Below are positions 1 through 10,335 of a stretch of 64,000 nt of DNA, piece by piece. Both the position numbers and the translations under genes were made by a program. The notes under the pieces are model-generated. The model was not told the DNA's origin. It saw only the letters and a program-made list of their open reading frames with translations, and made no database searches. How positions within the stretch are numbered: position 1 is the stretch's first letter; every line of letters begins with the position of its first letter. Origin of the DNA: Corynebacterium uberis (GTDB lineage Bacteria > Actinomycetota > Actinomycetes > Mycobacteriales > Mycobacteriaceae); assembly GCF_020616335.1 (NCBI RefSeq), contig NZ_CP085051.1:496001-560000 (forward strand). Reading direction: 5' to 3'.

Positions 1-33
1 GGCAGATTCCGCCTGAATACGGGTTTTTGGAAT

Positions 34-55
34 TTGTGCCGCCGGTGTGGCACAA
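34..55. promoter_or_regulatory. Inverted repeat upstream of the first gene
   Basis: TTGTGCC and GGCACAA form a perfect 7-bp inverted repeat with an 8-bp spacer, about 95 bp before the first gene of the nuclease-fold/alpha-glucosidase pair. It could be an operator, or the terminator stem of a gene left of the window; there is no T-run, which favours an operator. The binding protein is unknown. Confidence 0.25.
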
Positions 56-150
56 GGTTCATGGGTGTGGCTCCCAGATTCGGTGTGCGCGGGGGAGGTG
101 GGCCTTTAGGGTGGGCGGTACCCGGACCCGTGGAAAGGACAGATCCGTTC

Positions 151-1026
151 GTGAACATTCTCACCCTAAACGCACATAGTTGGTGCGAGCCGGATCAGCC
201 GGCGAAAATCATGGAGGTTGCGCGGCTGTTGGTGCGGGAGCGTATCGACGTCGTGGCAATTCAGGAAGCCAATCAACTGCACGCGGGCATTCCCGGCGCT
301 CATCCCGTGGTGCAGGTTCATGGGGATGTTGCTGCTGGCGCGGACAATTACGCGGATCTGTTGGCCCGGGCGTGCCGGCATCTTGGGGTGGATTATCAGG
401 CCCACTGGGTGGAGGCCCACCTGGGTTTTGGGATCTATGACGAAGGCGTCGCCGTGCTCGTGCGTGCCCAGGGTCCGGAGGCGCCGCGGGTGCGGGATGT
501 GGTTCCGGTGCTGGTGGGCGACTACCCGTTTGCGGACGTGCGCCGTCGGGTTGTGCTCGCCGTGCGCATTGAGGTCCAGGGGCAGTCCCTGTGGGTGGCG
601 TCGGGGCATTTTTCCTGGTGGGAGATGGACGGGCAGCCCCAGTTCGCCCAGGAGTGGGAGGCGTTTTCCCGGTGGGCGCGCTCGTGCGGCCAGGAGCTGG
701 TCATTCTGGCCGGCGATCTCAACGCCCCGGCGGACGCCTCGGGCCAGGGTGCGGATCTGTGGCGCTCCCACGGCTGGGTGGATACCCGCGATGCGTGTGC
801 CCGCCCGGAGGGGTGCCAGACGATCGTCGGGGGGATTGCCGGGTGGGAGGATGCCCGTGAGGCAATGCGCATTGACTATGTGCTGAGTAATCGTCCGGTG
901 GATGTGGACGCGCATCGGGTGGTCTTTGGGCATGATTCAGATACTCCCGTGGTGTCCGATCATGCCGGTGTATTAGTGGCTATGAACATGCAATCGTCAG
1001 GGAAGGAAACATTCGTCGATGAGTAA
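151..1026 (+). CDS. Endonuclease/exonuclease/phosphatase-fold hydrolase
   Basis: A 291-residue protein of the EEP superfamily (DNase I, exonuclease III and sphingomyelinase relatives), metal-dependent phosphodiesterases. Visible family motifs are the N-terminal LTLNAHSW strand, IQEAN (metal-binding Glu), GDLNAP (catalytic Asp/Asn) and the C-terminal SDHAGV (catalytic Asp-His). I chose the GTG at 151 because GAAAGGA precedes it and because the reading frame upstream of it has no family similarity. No convincing signal peptide is seen, so it is probably cytoplasmic. The stop codon overlaps the next gene by 8 bp, so the two are probably co-transcribed. The substrate cannot be deduced: lipid, nucleic acid and sugar-phosphate substrates all occur in this fold. 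Confidence 0.85.
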   Translation: MNILTLNAHSWCEPDQPAKIMEVARLLVRERIDVVAIQEANQLHAGIPGAHPVVQVHGDVAAGADNYADLLARACRHLGVDYQAHWVEAHLGFGIYDEGVAVLVRAQGPEAPRVRDVVPVLVGDYPFADVRRRVVLAVRIEVQGQSLWVASGHFSWWEMDGQPQFAQEWEAFSRWARSCGQELVILAGDLNAPADASGQGADLWRSHGWVDTRDACARPEGCQTIVGGIAGWEDAREAMRIDYVLSNRPVDVDAHRVVFGHDSDTPVVSDHAGVLVAMNMQSSGKETFVDE

Positions 1027-2773
1027 GAATCCCAGTTCCGCGCAGTGGTGGTCCGATTCCGTGGTCTACCAGGTCTATCCGCGCAGTTTCCATGATTCCA
1101 ATGGAGACGGCGTGGGCGACATTCCGGGAATCACCCAGAAGCTGCCATATATCAAGTCCTTGGGCGTGGACGTGGTGTGGCTGTCTCCGGTGTATCGCTC
1201 GCCTAATGATGACAACGGGTATGACATCAGCGATTACCGCGACATCATGGAAGAGTTTGGCACGCTGGCCGATTTTGATGAGATGCTGGCCACGGCCCAT
1301 GAGCTGGGCCTAAAGATCATGATGGACCTGGTGGTCAACCACACCTCGGATGAGCACGAGTGGTTTGTGCAGTCGCGCTCCTCGCGGGAGAATCCCTACC
1401 GGGATTACTACATTTGGCGCGATCCTGCCGGGTTCGCCGAGGACGGCACGCCCCTGCCGCCGAATAACTGGGGCTCAGAGTTTGGTGGTTCGGCCTGGGA
1501 GTATGACGAGCACACGGAGCAGTTCTATCTGCACATTTTCTCGCGCAAGCAGCCGGATCTGAACTGGCGCAACCCGAAGGTGCGCCAGGAGGTCACGGAC
1601 ATCATCACCTTCTGGCAGGACCGCGGCGTGGACGGGTGGCGCGTGGACGCCTTTGCCGGTACGGACAAGCCGGAGGGCTTCCCGGATGATCCGAACCAGC
1701 AGCCGGGCCGCTACACCTCCTCCGGGGCGTTTTTGAACAACGGCCCGAAGGTCCACGACTACCTGCGCCACATGAACACCACCGCGTGGTCCCAGGTGGA
1801 TGCGCTGACGGTGGGGGAGATGGCTGTGCCCACCCCGGAGGACGGCAAGGCGTTTACGGCGCAGGATCGTCAGGAGCTGGACCAGATCATCCACTTTGAG
1901 CATGTGTCTTTGGCCCCCTCGAAGCGCTTTGGGCCTAAGTTCACGGTGCATAAGCCGTCTTTGGTGGAGCTTAAGGGGGTGCTGGATTCCTGGCAGGCGG
2001 GCCTGCACGATGATGGCTGGATTGCCCTGTATTGGGATAACCACGATCAGCCGCGGGTGGTGTCGCGTTTTGGTGATGCGTCGGCGGAGTTTCGGGCGGT
2101 GTCGGCCAAGGCGCTGGCCACGGTGCTCTACTTCCAGCAGGGCACGCCGTATATCTATGAGGGCCAGGAGATCGGCATGACCAATGCTGGTTTCGATTCC
2201 ATCTCGCGCTACCGCGATCTGGATACGCTCAATTGGTATCGGGAGCGGGTGGAGGAGCGTGAGGAGCTCACGCCGTCGCAGGCGATGGCCTACATCCATG
2301 AGAAGAGCCGGGACAATGCCCGCACGCCGATGCAGTGGGATGATTCCGCGTACGCGGGGTTTAGCTCGGCGGCGCCGTGGATTGATGTCAATCCGGCGTA
2401 TAAGCAGATCAATGTCGCCGCGCAGGAGGATGACCCGGATTCGGTGCTCAACTTCTACCGCAGGCTGCTGGAGTTGCGCCGTGGTCAGCTCGCCGATGTG
2501 GTCCGGGAGGGCAGCTATGAGCCCATCGCCCCGCAGGATCGCAGCGTGTATTCCTATCGCCGGGTGCGTGGCGATGCGGAGTTGACGGTGGTGGTCAATT
2601 GCACGTCGCGCGATGTCACCTACACCAAGGTGGAGCCGGCGGCGGGCGCCAAGCTGGTGTTGGCCAACTATCCGGATAGTGCGCAGGTGGCGGCTCCCAG
2701 CGATGGTGTGGTGGAGCTGCGCCCGTGGGAGGCGCTGGTCTTTTTTGCGCCGGCAGCCCAAGCCCAGGGCTAG
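1019..2773 (+). CDS. GH13 alpha-glucosidase (oligo-1,6-glucosidase type)
   Basis: A 584-residue cytoplasmic glycoside hydrolase of family 13 that cleaves terminal alpha-linked glucose from short oligosaccharides. The (beta/alpha)8 barrel begins with WWSDSVVYQVYPRSF. The catalytic triad is readable: nucleophile Asp210 (GWRVDAF), acid/base Glu267 (VGEM) and transition-state Asp343 (NHDQPR). The GQEIGMTN segment after the barrel is typical of oligo-1,6-glucosidases and related maltose or sucrose hydrolases, and a C-terminal beta domain follows. ATG 1019 is preceded by GGGAAGGAAAC. It overlaps the preceding gene by 8 bp. Its TAG lies in a CTAG shared with the stop codon of the convergent whiB gene. 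Isomaltase, maltase and trehalulose-hydrolase activities cannot be separated from sequence alone. Confidence 0.93.
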   Translation: MSKNPSSAQWWSDSVVYQVYPRSFHDSNGDGVGDIPGITQKLPYIKSLGVDVVWLSPVYRSPNDDNGYDISDYRDIMEEFGTLADFDEMLATAHELGLKIMMDLVVNHTSDEHEWFVQSRSSRENPYRDYYIWRDPAGFAEDGTPLPPNNWGSEFGGSAWEYDEHTEQFYLHIFSRKQPDLNWRNPKVRQEVTDIITFWQDRGVDGWRVDAFAGTDKPEGFPDDPNQQPGRYTSSGAFLNNGPKVHDYLRHMNTTAWSQVDALTVGEMAVPTPEDGKAFTAQDRQELDQIIHFEHVSLAPSKRFGPKFTVHKPSLVELKGVLDSWQAGLHDDGWIALYWDNHDQPRVVSRFGDASAEFRAVSAKALATVLYFQQGTPYIYEGQEIGMTNAGFDSISRYRDLDTLNWYRERVEEREELTPSQAMAYIHEKSRDNARTPMQWDDSAYAGFSSAAPWIDVNPAYKQINVAAQEDDPDSVLNFYRRLLELRRGQLADVVREGSYEPIAPQDRSVYSYRRVRGDAELTVVVNCTSRDVTYTKVEPAAGAKLVLANYPDSAQVAAPSDGVVELRPWEALVFFAPAAQAQG

Positions 2774-3072
2774 CTGGTGACCCAGGTGCGAATACGGGCG
2801 CGTCGGCGCAGCTCGGTGAGGCGTTCGGATTCGCTCATGCCGCCCCAGATGCCATAGGGTTCGGCGGCGCGTAGCGCGTGTTCGCGGCAGGCGTCGATGA
2901 CGGGGCAGGTGGCGCAGATGGCTTTGGCTGTTTCTTCGCGCTGGGTGCGGGCGCGGCCGCGTTCCCCGTCAGGGTGGTAGAACACCTCCGAGTTGGCGCC
3001 GCGGCAGGCGCCGTGGAGTTGCCAGTCCCACAGGTCCGCGTTGGGGCCGGGTAGGAGGTGGGTGACAGTCAT
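2770..3072 (-). CDS. whcB: WhiB-family [4Fe-4S] regulator, WhcB/WhiB3 type
   Basis: A 100-residue WhiB-like regulator. Four cysteines (C23, C53, C56, C62, with the CxxCxxxxxC spacing) would hold an oxygen- and NO-sensitive iron-sulfur cluster. GIWGG (74-78) is the family turn that contacts the primary sigma factor, and the basic tail RRRARIRTW is the DNA-binding end. ATG 3072 is chosen because AAGGAGACC precedes it; the open frame further upstream has no similarity. The position divergent from sigD matches mycobacterial whiB3 and, as I recall, corynebacterial whcB, so that name is given with moderate certainty. It ends tail-to-tail with the alpha-glucosidase gene, sharing CTAG. An expected role is redox-linked control of stress genes; this is inferred from the family. 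Confidence 0.9.
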   Translation of the reverse strand: MTVTHLLPGPNADLWDWQLHGACRGANSEVFYHPDGERGRARTQREETAKAICATCPVIDACREHALRAAEPYGIWGGMSESERLTELRRRARIRTWVTS

Positions 3073-3318
3073 CGTGGAGGTCTCCTTGGGTTGCGGGGTG
3101 GGTCCGCAAGCAGTATGGGCAGTGGCTGTAAACGGCGGGTGTCTGGGTTGTTGCCGTGCTGGATGGGGGGAGTAAAAGATAGGTGAATTTTGGGGGTAGC
3201 CGGTGGAATGTGGTGCTGTATCGTAAGATGACAATTCACAGACTTCGCCTCCGCCTGGTGCGTGCGAGGATCAGCAATGGAAGTTATTCGGACGAGGGCG
3301 AGCAGGAAACGTGATGCT

Positions 3319-3885
3319 ATGAGCGGGACTGGGGAGGAGCTTGAAGCTCTTGTCGCCCCCGCTGTGGCGGGAGACCGTGGGGCGTTGCAGCGCTTGACTG
3401 CCAAGATCTATCCAGCGGTGCTGCGCTATTCCCGCGTTCGTATTTCTGGGAGCCGGACCCCTACTGCTGAGGACGTTGCGCAGGATGCGTGCCTTGCTAT
3501 CGCGACGTCGATAAGCAAGTACCAGGATCAGGGCCGTCCGTTTATGGCGTACGTCTACGGGGTGGCGGCGCATAAGGTTGCCGATGCGCGCCGGGCGTTG
3601 TCGCGGGATTTGTCGAGCCCCACCGATGAGGTGCTGGATCGGGTTTCGGGCGATGCTAATCCGGAGGATTGGGCCCTGTGGAATGACGGTGGTAACAGAG
3701 CGCGGCTTCTTCTCGATTCATTAAGTGACAAGGCTCGCGACATCCTGATTCTGAGGGTTTTTGTGGGCTTAAGCGCCGAGGAGACGGCCGCTGCAGTGGG
3801 CAGCACTCCGGGCGCGGTGCGGGTGGCTCAGCATCGGGCGCTCGCAACGTTGAGGAAGAAGATTGAGCAGGGAGAGGGACTATGA
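3319..3885 (+). CDS. sigD: RNA polymerase ECF sigma factor SigD
   Basis: A 188-residue extracytoplasmic-function sigma factor. Region 2 is seen in TPTAEDVAQDACLAIATSI and YVYGVAAHKVADARR. Region 4 is LLDSLSDKARDILILRVFVGLSAEETAAAVG followed by a recognition helix, TPGAVRVAQHRALATLRK. ATG 3319 is preferred because AGGAAA lies about 9 bases upstream; in-frame GTG 3262 and ATG 3277 would add residues without family similarity. TAAGAT at 3224-3229 is a candidate -10. The stop overlaps the start of the anti-sigma gene (ATGA), implying translational coupling. In corynebacteria and mycobacteria SigD controls cell-envelope genes; which targets apply here is not visible. Confidence 0.93.
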   Translation: MSGTGEELEALVAPAVAGDRGALQRLTAKIYPAVLRYSRVRISGSRTPTAEDVAQDACLAIATSISKYQDQGRPFMAYVYGVAAHKVADARRALSRDLSSPTDEVLDRVSGDANPEDWALWNDGGNRARLLLDSLSDKARDILILRVFVGLSAEETAAAVGSTPGAVRVAQHRALATLRKKIEQGEGL

Positions 3886-4807
3886 CGCAGCGTCGAGGCA
3901 GCGGTTTCGGCCAGGAGAGGGCAGGCGATGACGTCGCCGCCTTCGCCGATGCTGATTCCTTCCTGTCCGATCTCTCGCGCGGCTATGACCCCTCTGATGG
4001 GGCGATGAACTCGCCGCATTGTTGCTCGCGTTGCGCGATGAGATTGAGGGGGACCCTTTCCCCCAGGCTCCCATACTTCCGGAGGAATCGCGTGCCGACG
4101 CCCCCGTGGCCGCCGTGTCCGATCTTGAGGAGCACCGCGCGCGTCGCCGCGGCATCAGCCCGCTGGCGTCCGGATTCGTCGGGGCGGCTGCGGCGACGGC
4201 CGTCATCGTCGGAAGCGGCGCAATGGTCTACAGCGCAGATCCCGGCTCCCCGCTTTATGGTCTATCCACCGAGGTCTTCGGGGACCGCGAGCATGAGTCC
4301 ACCATGGTCGAGCTGGCGGGCACCCTCGATGAGATGAACAATCGCGCCGAGCGCGGGGACATGACCGGGGCCCGGCTGCTCATTGACCAAGCGCGCAACC
4401 TGTTGCAGGAGCGCTCCGGCGCGCCCGCCTCCGCACCCGCCCCCGATGCCGCCCCGACCCCCGACCAGCGCAGCACCATCACCGGGCGCGGTGATACCAC
4501 CACGGTGACGGTGACCACCCCGGTGCCGATGCCGCAGCCGGAGGAACACCGCGACACCGCCGATAAGCACCGAGAAGCCCCGGTCACGGTCACGGAGACC
4601 GTCACCGAGCAGCAGACGGTGACGGTGGCTATCCCCGATACCGCCCCGGGTGTGGCGCCGAAACCTGCCGCCACCATCGAGCCACAGGTGGCGGAGCGCG
4701 GCGTGGAGGATGCCGGCGACGGAGTGGGCGTGTGGGTGCCCAACCTTGTCGATGGCGGCGGCGCCGGCACCGATAGCCCCCGCAGCCAGGCGCGCGAGGC
4801 GCACTAG
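3882..4807 (+). pseudogene. rsdA: Anti-sigma-D factor RsdA, broken by a -1 frame break
   Basis: ATG 3882 overlaps the sigD stop. Frame 1 encodes an N-terminal stretch (AAFADADSFLSDLSRGYDPSDG) resembling the first sigma-binding helix of RsdA. At the run GGGG (3999-4002) the homology passes to the -1 frame, which continues DELAALLLALRDEI, a membrane span (GFVGAAAATAVIVGSGAMVY), and a long Pro/Thr/Val-rich extracytoplasmic tail to the stop at 4805-4807. One more G in the run would restore a single protein of about 308 residues. Without it, the first frame runs on into unrelated sequence, and the second frame would need a TTG (4019) start that omits the first helix. A sequencing error, a real mutation and a programmed -1 slip are all possible. 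Neighbours and layout match the sigD-rsdA pair of relatives. Confidence 0.8.
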
Positions 4808-4905
4808 CCGGGCGCGGCGGTGCGTCGGCACGGCGCGCGGGGTGCGGGGCGCAACCGCCCGTGAACCCACCCCCCGTGAGTGCACCCCCGGAAAAAAGGG
4901 GGCCG

Positions 4906-5277
4906 TTAGCGCCCACGCATGCCGTCGAGGTAGCCCACCGCGTAGTCCCAGGGGACGTAGCATTCCACCGTGGGGTTGGCGCTGGGCTCGTGGACGGGGC
5001 TGATCTTTTCGGCCAGGGTGGCGCGCATGTTGGACGCCAGGATGTCCCAGTCAAAGTAGTGGTTGATGCCGCAGTCTTCACACAGGAAGAAGATGCCCAA
5101 GATCCCCTTGGGCTCTAGGAAGCGCTTGAATTGGGAGACCAGCGCGAGGTCGCGTTGGATGTCCTGGCGTTCCTCGTCCGACAGCGGGGGCATGGGTTCA
5201 TCGGCTTCCAAGAACGACGCCGGATCATTCGGGTCGTCGGCGAAGGGGTCCAACGGCATCTGGAATTCGAAACTCAC
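4906..5277 (-). CDS. DUF5319 family protein
   Basis: A 123-residue acidic protein of the actinobacterial DUF5319 family, function unknown. The N-terminus carries the characteristic PLDPFADDPNDPASFLE. A CEDC pair followed by GINHYFDWDIL suggests a small metal-binding site, and the C-terminus has WDYAVGYLDG. GTG 5277 is preferred because AGGTAGGA lies just upstream, while the internal ATG at 5259 has no ribosome-binding site. It sits convergent to rsdA and divergent from guaB, the same place it occupies in related genomes as I recall them. Downstream, CCCCC and GGGGG flank an A-rich loop (about 4885-4902), a possible weak terminator. Confidence 0.85.
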   Translation of the reverse strand: MSFEFQMPLDPFADDPNDPASFLEADEPMPPLSDEERQDIQRDLALVSQFKRFLEPKGILGIFFLCEDCGINHYFDWDILASNMRATLAEKISPVHEPSANPTVECYVPWDYAVGYLDGMRGR

Positions 5278-5433
5278 CTGGCCGATCCTACCTTTGATCG
5301 ATGCGCCGGGGGCCGCTGGGTGGTGGTCGCTGGCCTTTAGTGGCGTTGTGGGCCGCCCGACCGCGCTCATCGTGCGTGTGATGGTTAGAGTAAGGGGGAC
5401 TGTAGGCACTTTTCTCGTGGGTCAAGTAAGTGA

Positions 5434-6966
<1,533 letters not shown>

Positions 6967-6990
6967 GAAGTAAGAAGGCAAGCAGCAGTC

Positions 6991-8139
6991 ATGCGTGACT
7001 TTGTAGAAATCGGCATCGGCCGCCAGGCGCGGCACACCTACCATCTCGATGAGATTTCGATCGTGCCCACGCGGCGTACCCGCTCCTCCAAGGACGTGGA
7101 CACCACCTGGCATATCGATGCCTATACCTTTGACATTCCGGTGATGAGCCACCCCTCCGACGCGCTCGCCAGCCCGGAGTTTGTCATGGAGCTTGGCCGC
7201 CAGGGCGGCCTCGGCGTGATCAACGCCGAGGGGCTGTGGGGCCGCCACGAGGACGTCGAGGCTGCTGTTGCCACGGTGGTCGCCGCCGTCGACGCCCACG
7301 GCGTTGCCAGCGCGCAGGCCAACAAGGTGCTCCAGGAGCTGCACGCCGCGCCCATCGACCAGGACCTGCTGGCGGCGCGCATCGACCAGGTGCGCACATC
7401 CGGGGCGACGGTGGCTGTGCGCGTCTCCCCGCAAAACGCACGCGAGCTGGCCCCCCAGGTGGTCAAGGCCGGCGCGGAGTTGCTGATCATCCAGGGCACG
7501 ACCATCTCCGCCGAGCACGTGGCCCAGGGCGGCGAGCCGCTCAACCTCAAGGACTACGTGGGCTCGCTGGACGTGCCCGTTATTGCCGGCGGGGTGTATG
7601 ACTACACCACGGCCATCCACCTCATGCGCACAGGCGCGGCCGGCGTGATTGTCGGCGGTGGGTGCAACACCAACCCGATGTCCTTGGGCATGGATGTTCA
7701 CCTGGCCACCGCGATTGCGGATGTGGCTGCCGCGCGCCGGGACTACCTGGATGAGACCGGGGGCCGCTACGTGCACATCATCGCCGATGATGGGGCGCTG
7801 CAGACCTCCGGCGACGTGGCCAAGGCGATTGCGTGTGGCGCCGATGCGGTCATGCTGGGCACGCCCCTGGCCGCTGCCGCGGAGGCGCAAACGCCCGGCT
7901 ATTTCTGGCCCTCGGTGGCGGCGCACCCGCGCTTCCCCCGCGGCCTGGTGGTCACCACGGGAGACGAGCTGGACGTGGCGGAGCAGCCGAGCCTGGAGAC
8001 GATTCTGCACGGCCCCTCGGCGGATCCCACGGGTCAGCTCAACATCGTTGGGGGCCTGCGCCGCGCGATGGCTAAGTGTGGGTACACGGATTTGAAGTCC
8101 TTCCAGAAGGTTGACTTGGCCACAAATTCCTACCTCTGA
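6991..8139 (+). CDS. guaB3: GuaB3 family IMP dehydrogenase-related protein
   Basis: A 382-residue actinobacterial GuaB3 paralogue, of the IMPDH/GMP-reductase barrel fold but without CBS domains. It starts DFVEIGIGRQARHTYHLDEI, and the IMP-phosphate loop equivalent (GDVAKAIACGADAVMLG) is present. The active-site loop reads GGGCNTNPMS, which differs from the SICTTR loop of GuaB, so dehydrogenase, reductase or a regulatory role cannot be assigned from sequence. It follows guaB by 24 bp and ends at a strong hairpin (8218-8261). Confidence 0.92.
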   Translation: MRDFVEIGIGRQARHTYHLDEISIVPTRRTRSSKDVDTTWHIDAYTFDIPVMSHPSDALASPEFVMELGRQGGLGVINAEGLWGRHEDVEAAVATVVAAVDAHGVASAQANKVLQELHAAPIDQDLLAARIDQVRTSGATVAVRVSPQNARELAPQVVKAGAELLIIQGTTISAEHVAQGGEPLNLKDYVGSLDVPVIAGGVYDYTTAIHLMRTGAAGVIVGGGCNTNPMSLGMDVHLATAIADVAAARRDYLDETGGRYVHIIADDGALQTSGDVAKAIACGADAVMLGTPLAAAAEAQTPGYFWPSVAAHPRFPRGLVVTTGDELDVAEQPSLETILHGPSADPTGQLNIVGGLRRAMAKCGYTDLKSFQKVDLATNSYL

Positions 8140-8217
8140 CCTGCGGGTTTATGCAGGATGTGAAAAAGTAGACATGTGATCGGCGTCACGGCCTTGTGGT
8201 CGGGCGTCCGGTCTGCT

Positions 8218-8265
8218 GGCCCCGGGATGTGGCGATGACAAGCCACAATGCTCCCGGGGCCTTAA
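8218..8265 (+). terminator. Two-tier hairpin after guaB-guaB3
   Basis: Outer arms GGCCCCGGGA and TCCCGGGGCC (10 bp) enclose inner arms TGTGGC and GCCACA around an 8-base loop, then CTTAATTTA follows. The stem is long and GC-rich but the T-tract is weak. Most likely it terminates guaB-guaB3. It could also act as a leader structure of the downstream permease, as it lies 72 bp before that gene. Confidence 0.6.
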
Positions 8266-8268
8266 TTT

Positions 8269-8286
8269 ATCTAGAAATATCTAGAC
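8269..8286. promoter_or_regulatory. Paired TATCTAGA repeats upstream of the permease
   Basis: TATCTAGA occurs twice, separated by two bases (8269-8276 and 8279-8286). Each contains the palindrome TCTAGA, so the pair also forms an imperfect inverted repeat. It lies about 50 bp before the permease start, where an operator or an AT-rich promoter would be expected. Confidence 0.35.
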
Positions 8287-8332
8287 CATAGGGCGATTTG
8301 TTCCCGCCTCACACGGGTGTAGATTCCGTCTG

Positions 8333-10219
8333 ATGATCAAGCCAAAGCCCCAGTTTTCAGGGGTGTCTCATCAGGGTGAAAACCCGTCCGCGCAAGCCCC
8401 GAAAAAGGTCGCTCGCGCTGGAGAAACGCCGGCCAGCCATCCCTGGTGGAAGGTGATGTGCCTGTCCGGAGTGGACTACTTTTCCACGCTCGGTTATCAG
8501 CCAGGAATTGCCGTCATGGCCGCCGGGGTGCTCGCCCCCGTGGCCACCCTGCTCCTGGTGGCCGTCACGCTGCTGGGCGTGGTGCCGGTCTACCGGCGCA
8601 TCGCCCAACAATCGCCAGAAGGTCTAGGTTCCGTGGCGCTCATCGCGCGGCTCGTCCATGGGTGGAAGGGCGCATTTATCATCCTGGTTTTGCTGGGATT
8701 CGCGCTCACGGATTTCATGATCACCATCACCCTGTCTTGTGCGGACGCAGCCACCCACGTTCTGCACAGCGCCTCCTCGCCCTGGATCATCCCGGTCACC
8801 GTCGCCTTCGTCTGCGCCTTGGCGGGGGTGTTTCTGCGCGGATTCCGGGAGGCCGTGGGGGTGGCCGTCGTGCTCGTTGTTGCGTACCTGGCCCTCAACG
8901 CGGTGGTGATTGGGCGGTGCTTTGTGGCTCTGTACGCGGACCCGACTCCCTTGGCCGGATGGTGGCAGCAGCTGTCCATGGCGGGGGCGCATCCGGCGGA
9001 TATGGCGCTGGTGGCGTGCCTGGTCTTTCCCAAGCTGGCGCTGGGCCTGTCCGGTTTTGAAACCGGGGTCTCTGTCATGCCCTTGATCCGTGCGCACAGC
9101 GTGGAACAGCGGGTTCGCTGTGGCAAGGTGTTGCTGGCGGTTAGTGCGGCGCTGATGTGCGGCTACCTGGTGTGTTCGTCGATTGTGACCACGGTGCTTA
9201 TCCCGGAGGCGGCGTTGCATGCGGGCGGGCCGGCGGATGGGCGGGCGTTGTCCTGGCTGGCCCACCAATACCTGGGGCAGGGCTTTGGTGCCTGCTATGA
9301 CCTGGCCTCGGTGGCGATTCTCTGGTTTGCCGGTGCCTCGGCGATGTCCGGGATGCTGGCGCTGATTCCGCGCTACCTGCCGCGCATGGGCATGGCGCCG
9401 CAGTGGGCGCGGCGGCGGCGCCCGATGGTGGTTGCCTTGAGCGTCATCGCGGTGGTGGTCACGGTGGCCTTCGAGGCGGACGTGGATCGCCAGTCTGGCG
9501 CGTATGCCACGGGGGTGCTCGTGCTTTTGGTCTCGGGTGCGGCGGCGGTGTCCGTGACGTCGCGGTCGCGGAAGGCGCGGGTCATCGGCGGGGTGACCAC
9601 GGCGGTTTTGGGCTATACGCTGGTGGCCAACATTGTGGAGCGCCCGGACGGGCTGAAGGTGGGGGCGTGCTTCATCGTGGGCATCGTGGTGGTCTCTGTG
9701 GTGTCGCGGGCGTGGCGCTCCTTTGAGTTGCGCGATGGCGGCGTGAGTTTTGACACTCGGGCAGAAAACATCATTCGGGCGGCAGGCTCCGGGTCGCAGA
9801 TCGCCCTGGTTCCGTGCCGCCAGGGGGTGGGCGCGGATGGGTTGGCGTCAAAGGAAGTGCGTGTCCGTTCGGCAAATGGTTTAGAGGACGAGTCGCTGAT
9901 TTTCGTGGCGGTCACGCTTAGTGACCCGGCGACGTTCGCCGGACACCTCACGGTGCGCGGTTCGATGATCAACTCGGTGCCGGTGTTGACGTGTACGGCG
10001 CCCTCTGTGGCTAACGCGGTGGCAGTTGTTGCCTTGGCTATCCAGTCATTGACGCAGGTCAGCCCGGATATCTATTTTGAGTGGGCGCCGGGAAATCCGT
10101 TGTGTGACATGATCAGGTTCATCGCCACCGGTCGCGGCCAGAACGCGACGGCGACACAGGAGATGCTGCGGCGGTTCGCTCCTGATGGGCGTCCGCGCCC
10201 ACAGGTGCATATCAGTTAA
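8333..10219 (+). CDS. APC-superfamily amino acid permease
   Basis: A 628-residue integral membrane protein. After a cytoplasmic N-terminus (about 45 residues) WWKVMCLSGVDYFSTLGYQPGIA opens the first span of an APC-type transporter, and roughly 12 spans follow to about residue 460. The C-terminal 170 residues are soluble, containing VDIQ-less mixed alpha/beta sequence and no recognised domain. The substrate is unknown; amino acids or potassium are the usual cargo of such long APC proteins. It is a single gene between guaB3 and the PAS gene, preceded by a hairpin and the TATCTAGA pair. ATG 8333 is the natural start but has no clear ribosome-binding site. Confidence 0.85.
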   Translation: MIKPKPQFSGVSHQGENPSAQAPKKVARAGETPASHPWWKVMCLSGVDYFSTLGYQPGIAVMAAGVLAPVATLLLVAVTLLGVVPVYRRIAQQSPEGLGSVALIARLVHGWKGAFIILVLLGFALTDFMITITLSCADAATHVLHSASSPWIIPVTVAFVCALAGVFLRGFREAVGVAVVLVVAYLALNAVVIGRCFVALYADPTPLAGWWQQLSMAGAHPADMALVACLVFPKLALGLSGFETGVSVMPLIRAHSVEQRVRCGKVLLAVSAALMCGYLVCSSIVTTVLIPEAALHAGGPADGRALSWLAHQYLGQGFGACYDLASVAILWFAGASAMSGMLALIPRYLPRMGMAPQWARRRRPMVVALSVIAVVVTVAFEADVDRQSGAYATGVLVLLVSGAAAVSVTSRSRKARVIGGVTTAVLGYTLVANIVERPDGLKVGACFIVGIVVVSVVSRAWRSFELRDGGVSFDTRAENIIRAAGSGSQIALVPCRQGVGADGLASKEVRVRSANGLEDESLIFVAVTLSDPATFAGHLTVRGSMINSVPVLTCTAPSVANAVAVVALAIQSLTQVSPDIYFEWAPGNPLCDMIRFIATGRGQNATATQEMLRRFAPDGRPRPQVHIS

Positions 10220-10335
10220 AGGACAGCAAGCAGCAGTCACCCCCGTATGGGGTGAAATGCCTGTAACCATGGACGATCCCACTACACTGCCTGTGAAACG
10301 CAGACCCTCCCTGAACAGATGAGTTGACTGATTAC

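Noticed and set aside
8140..8332. Possible ydaO-type riboswitch before the APC permease
   Set aside because: The leader is too short and I could not find the conserved core; the structure is better explained as a terminator-type hairpin.
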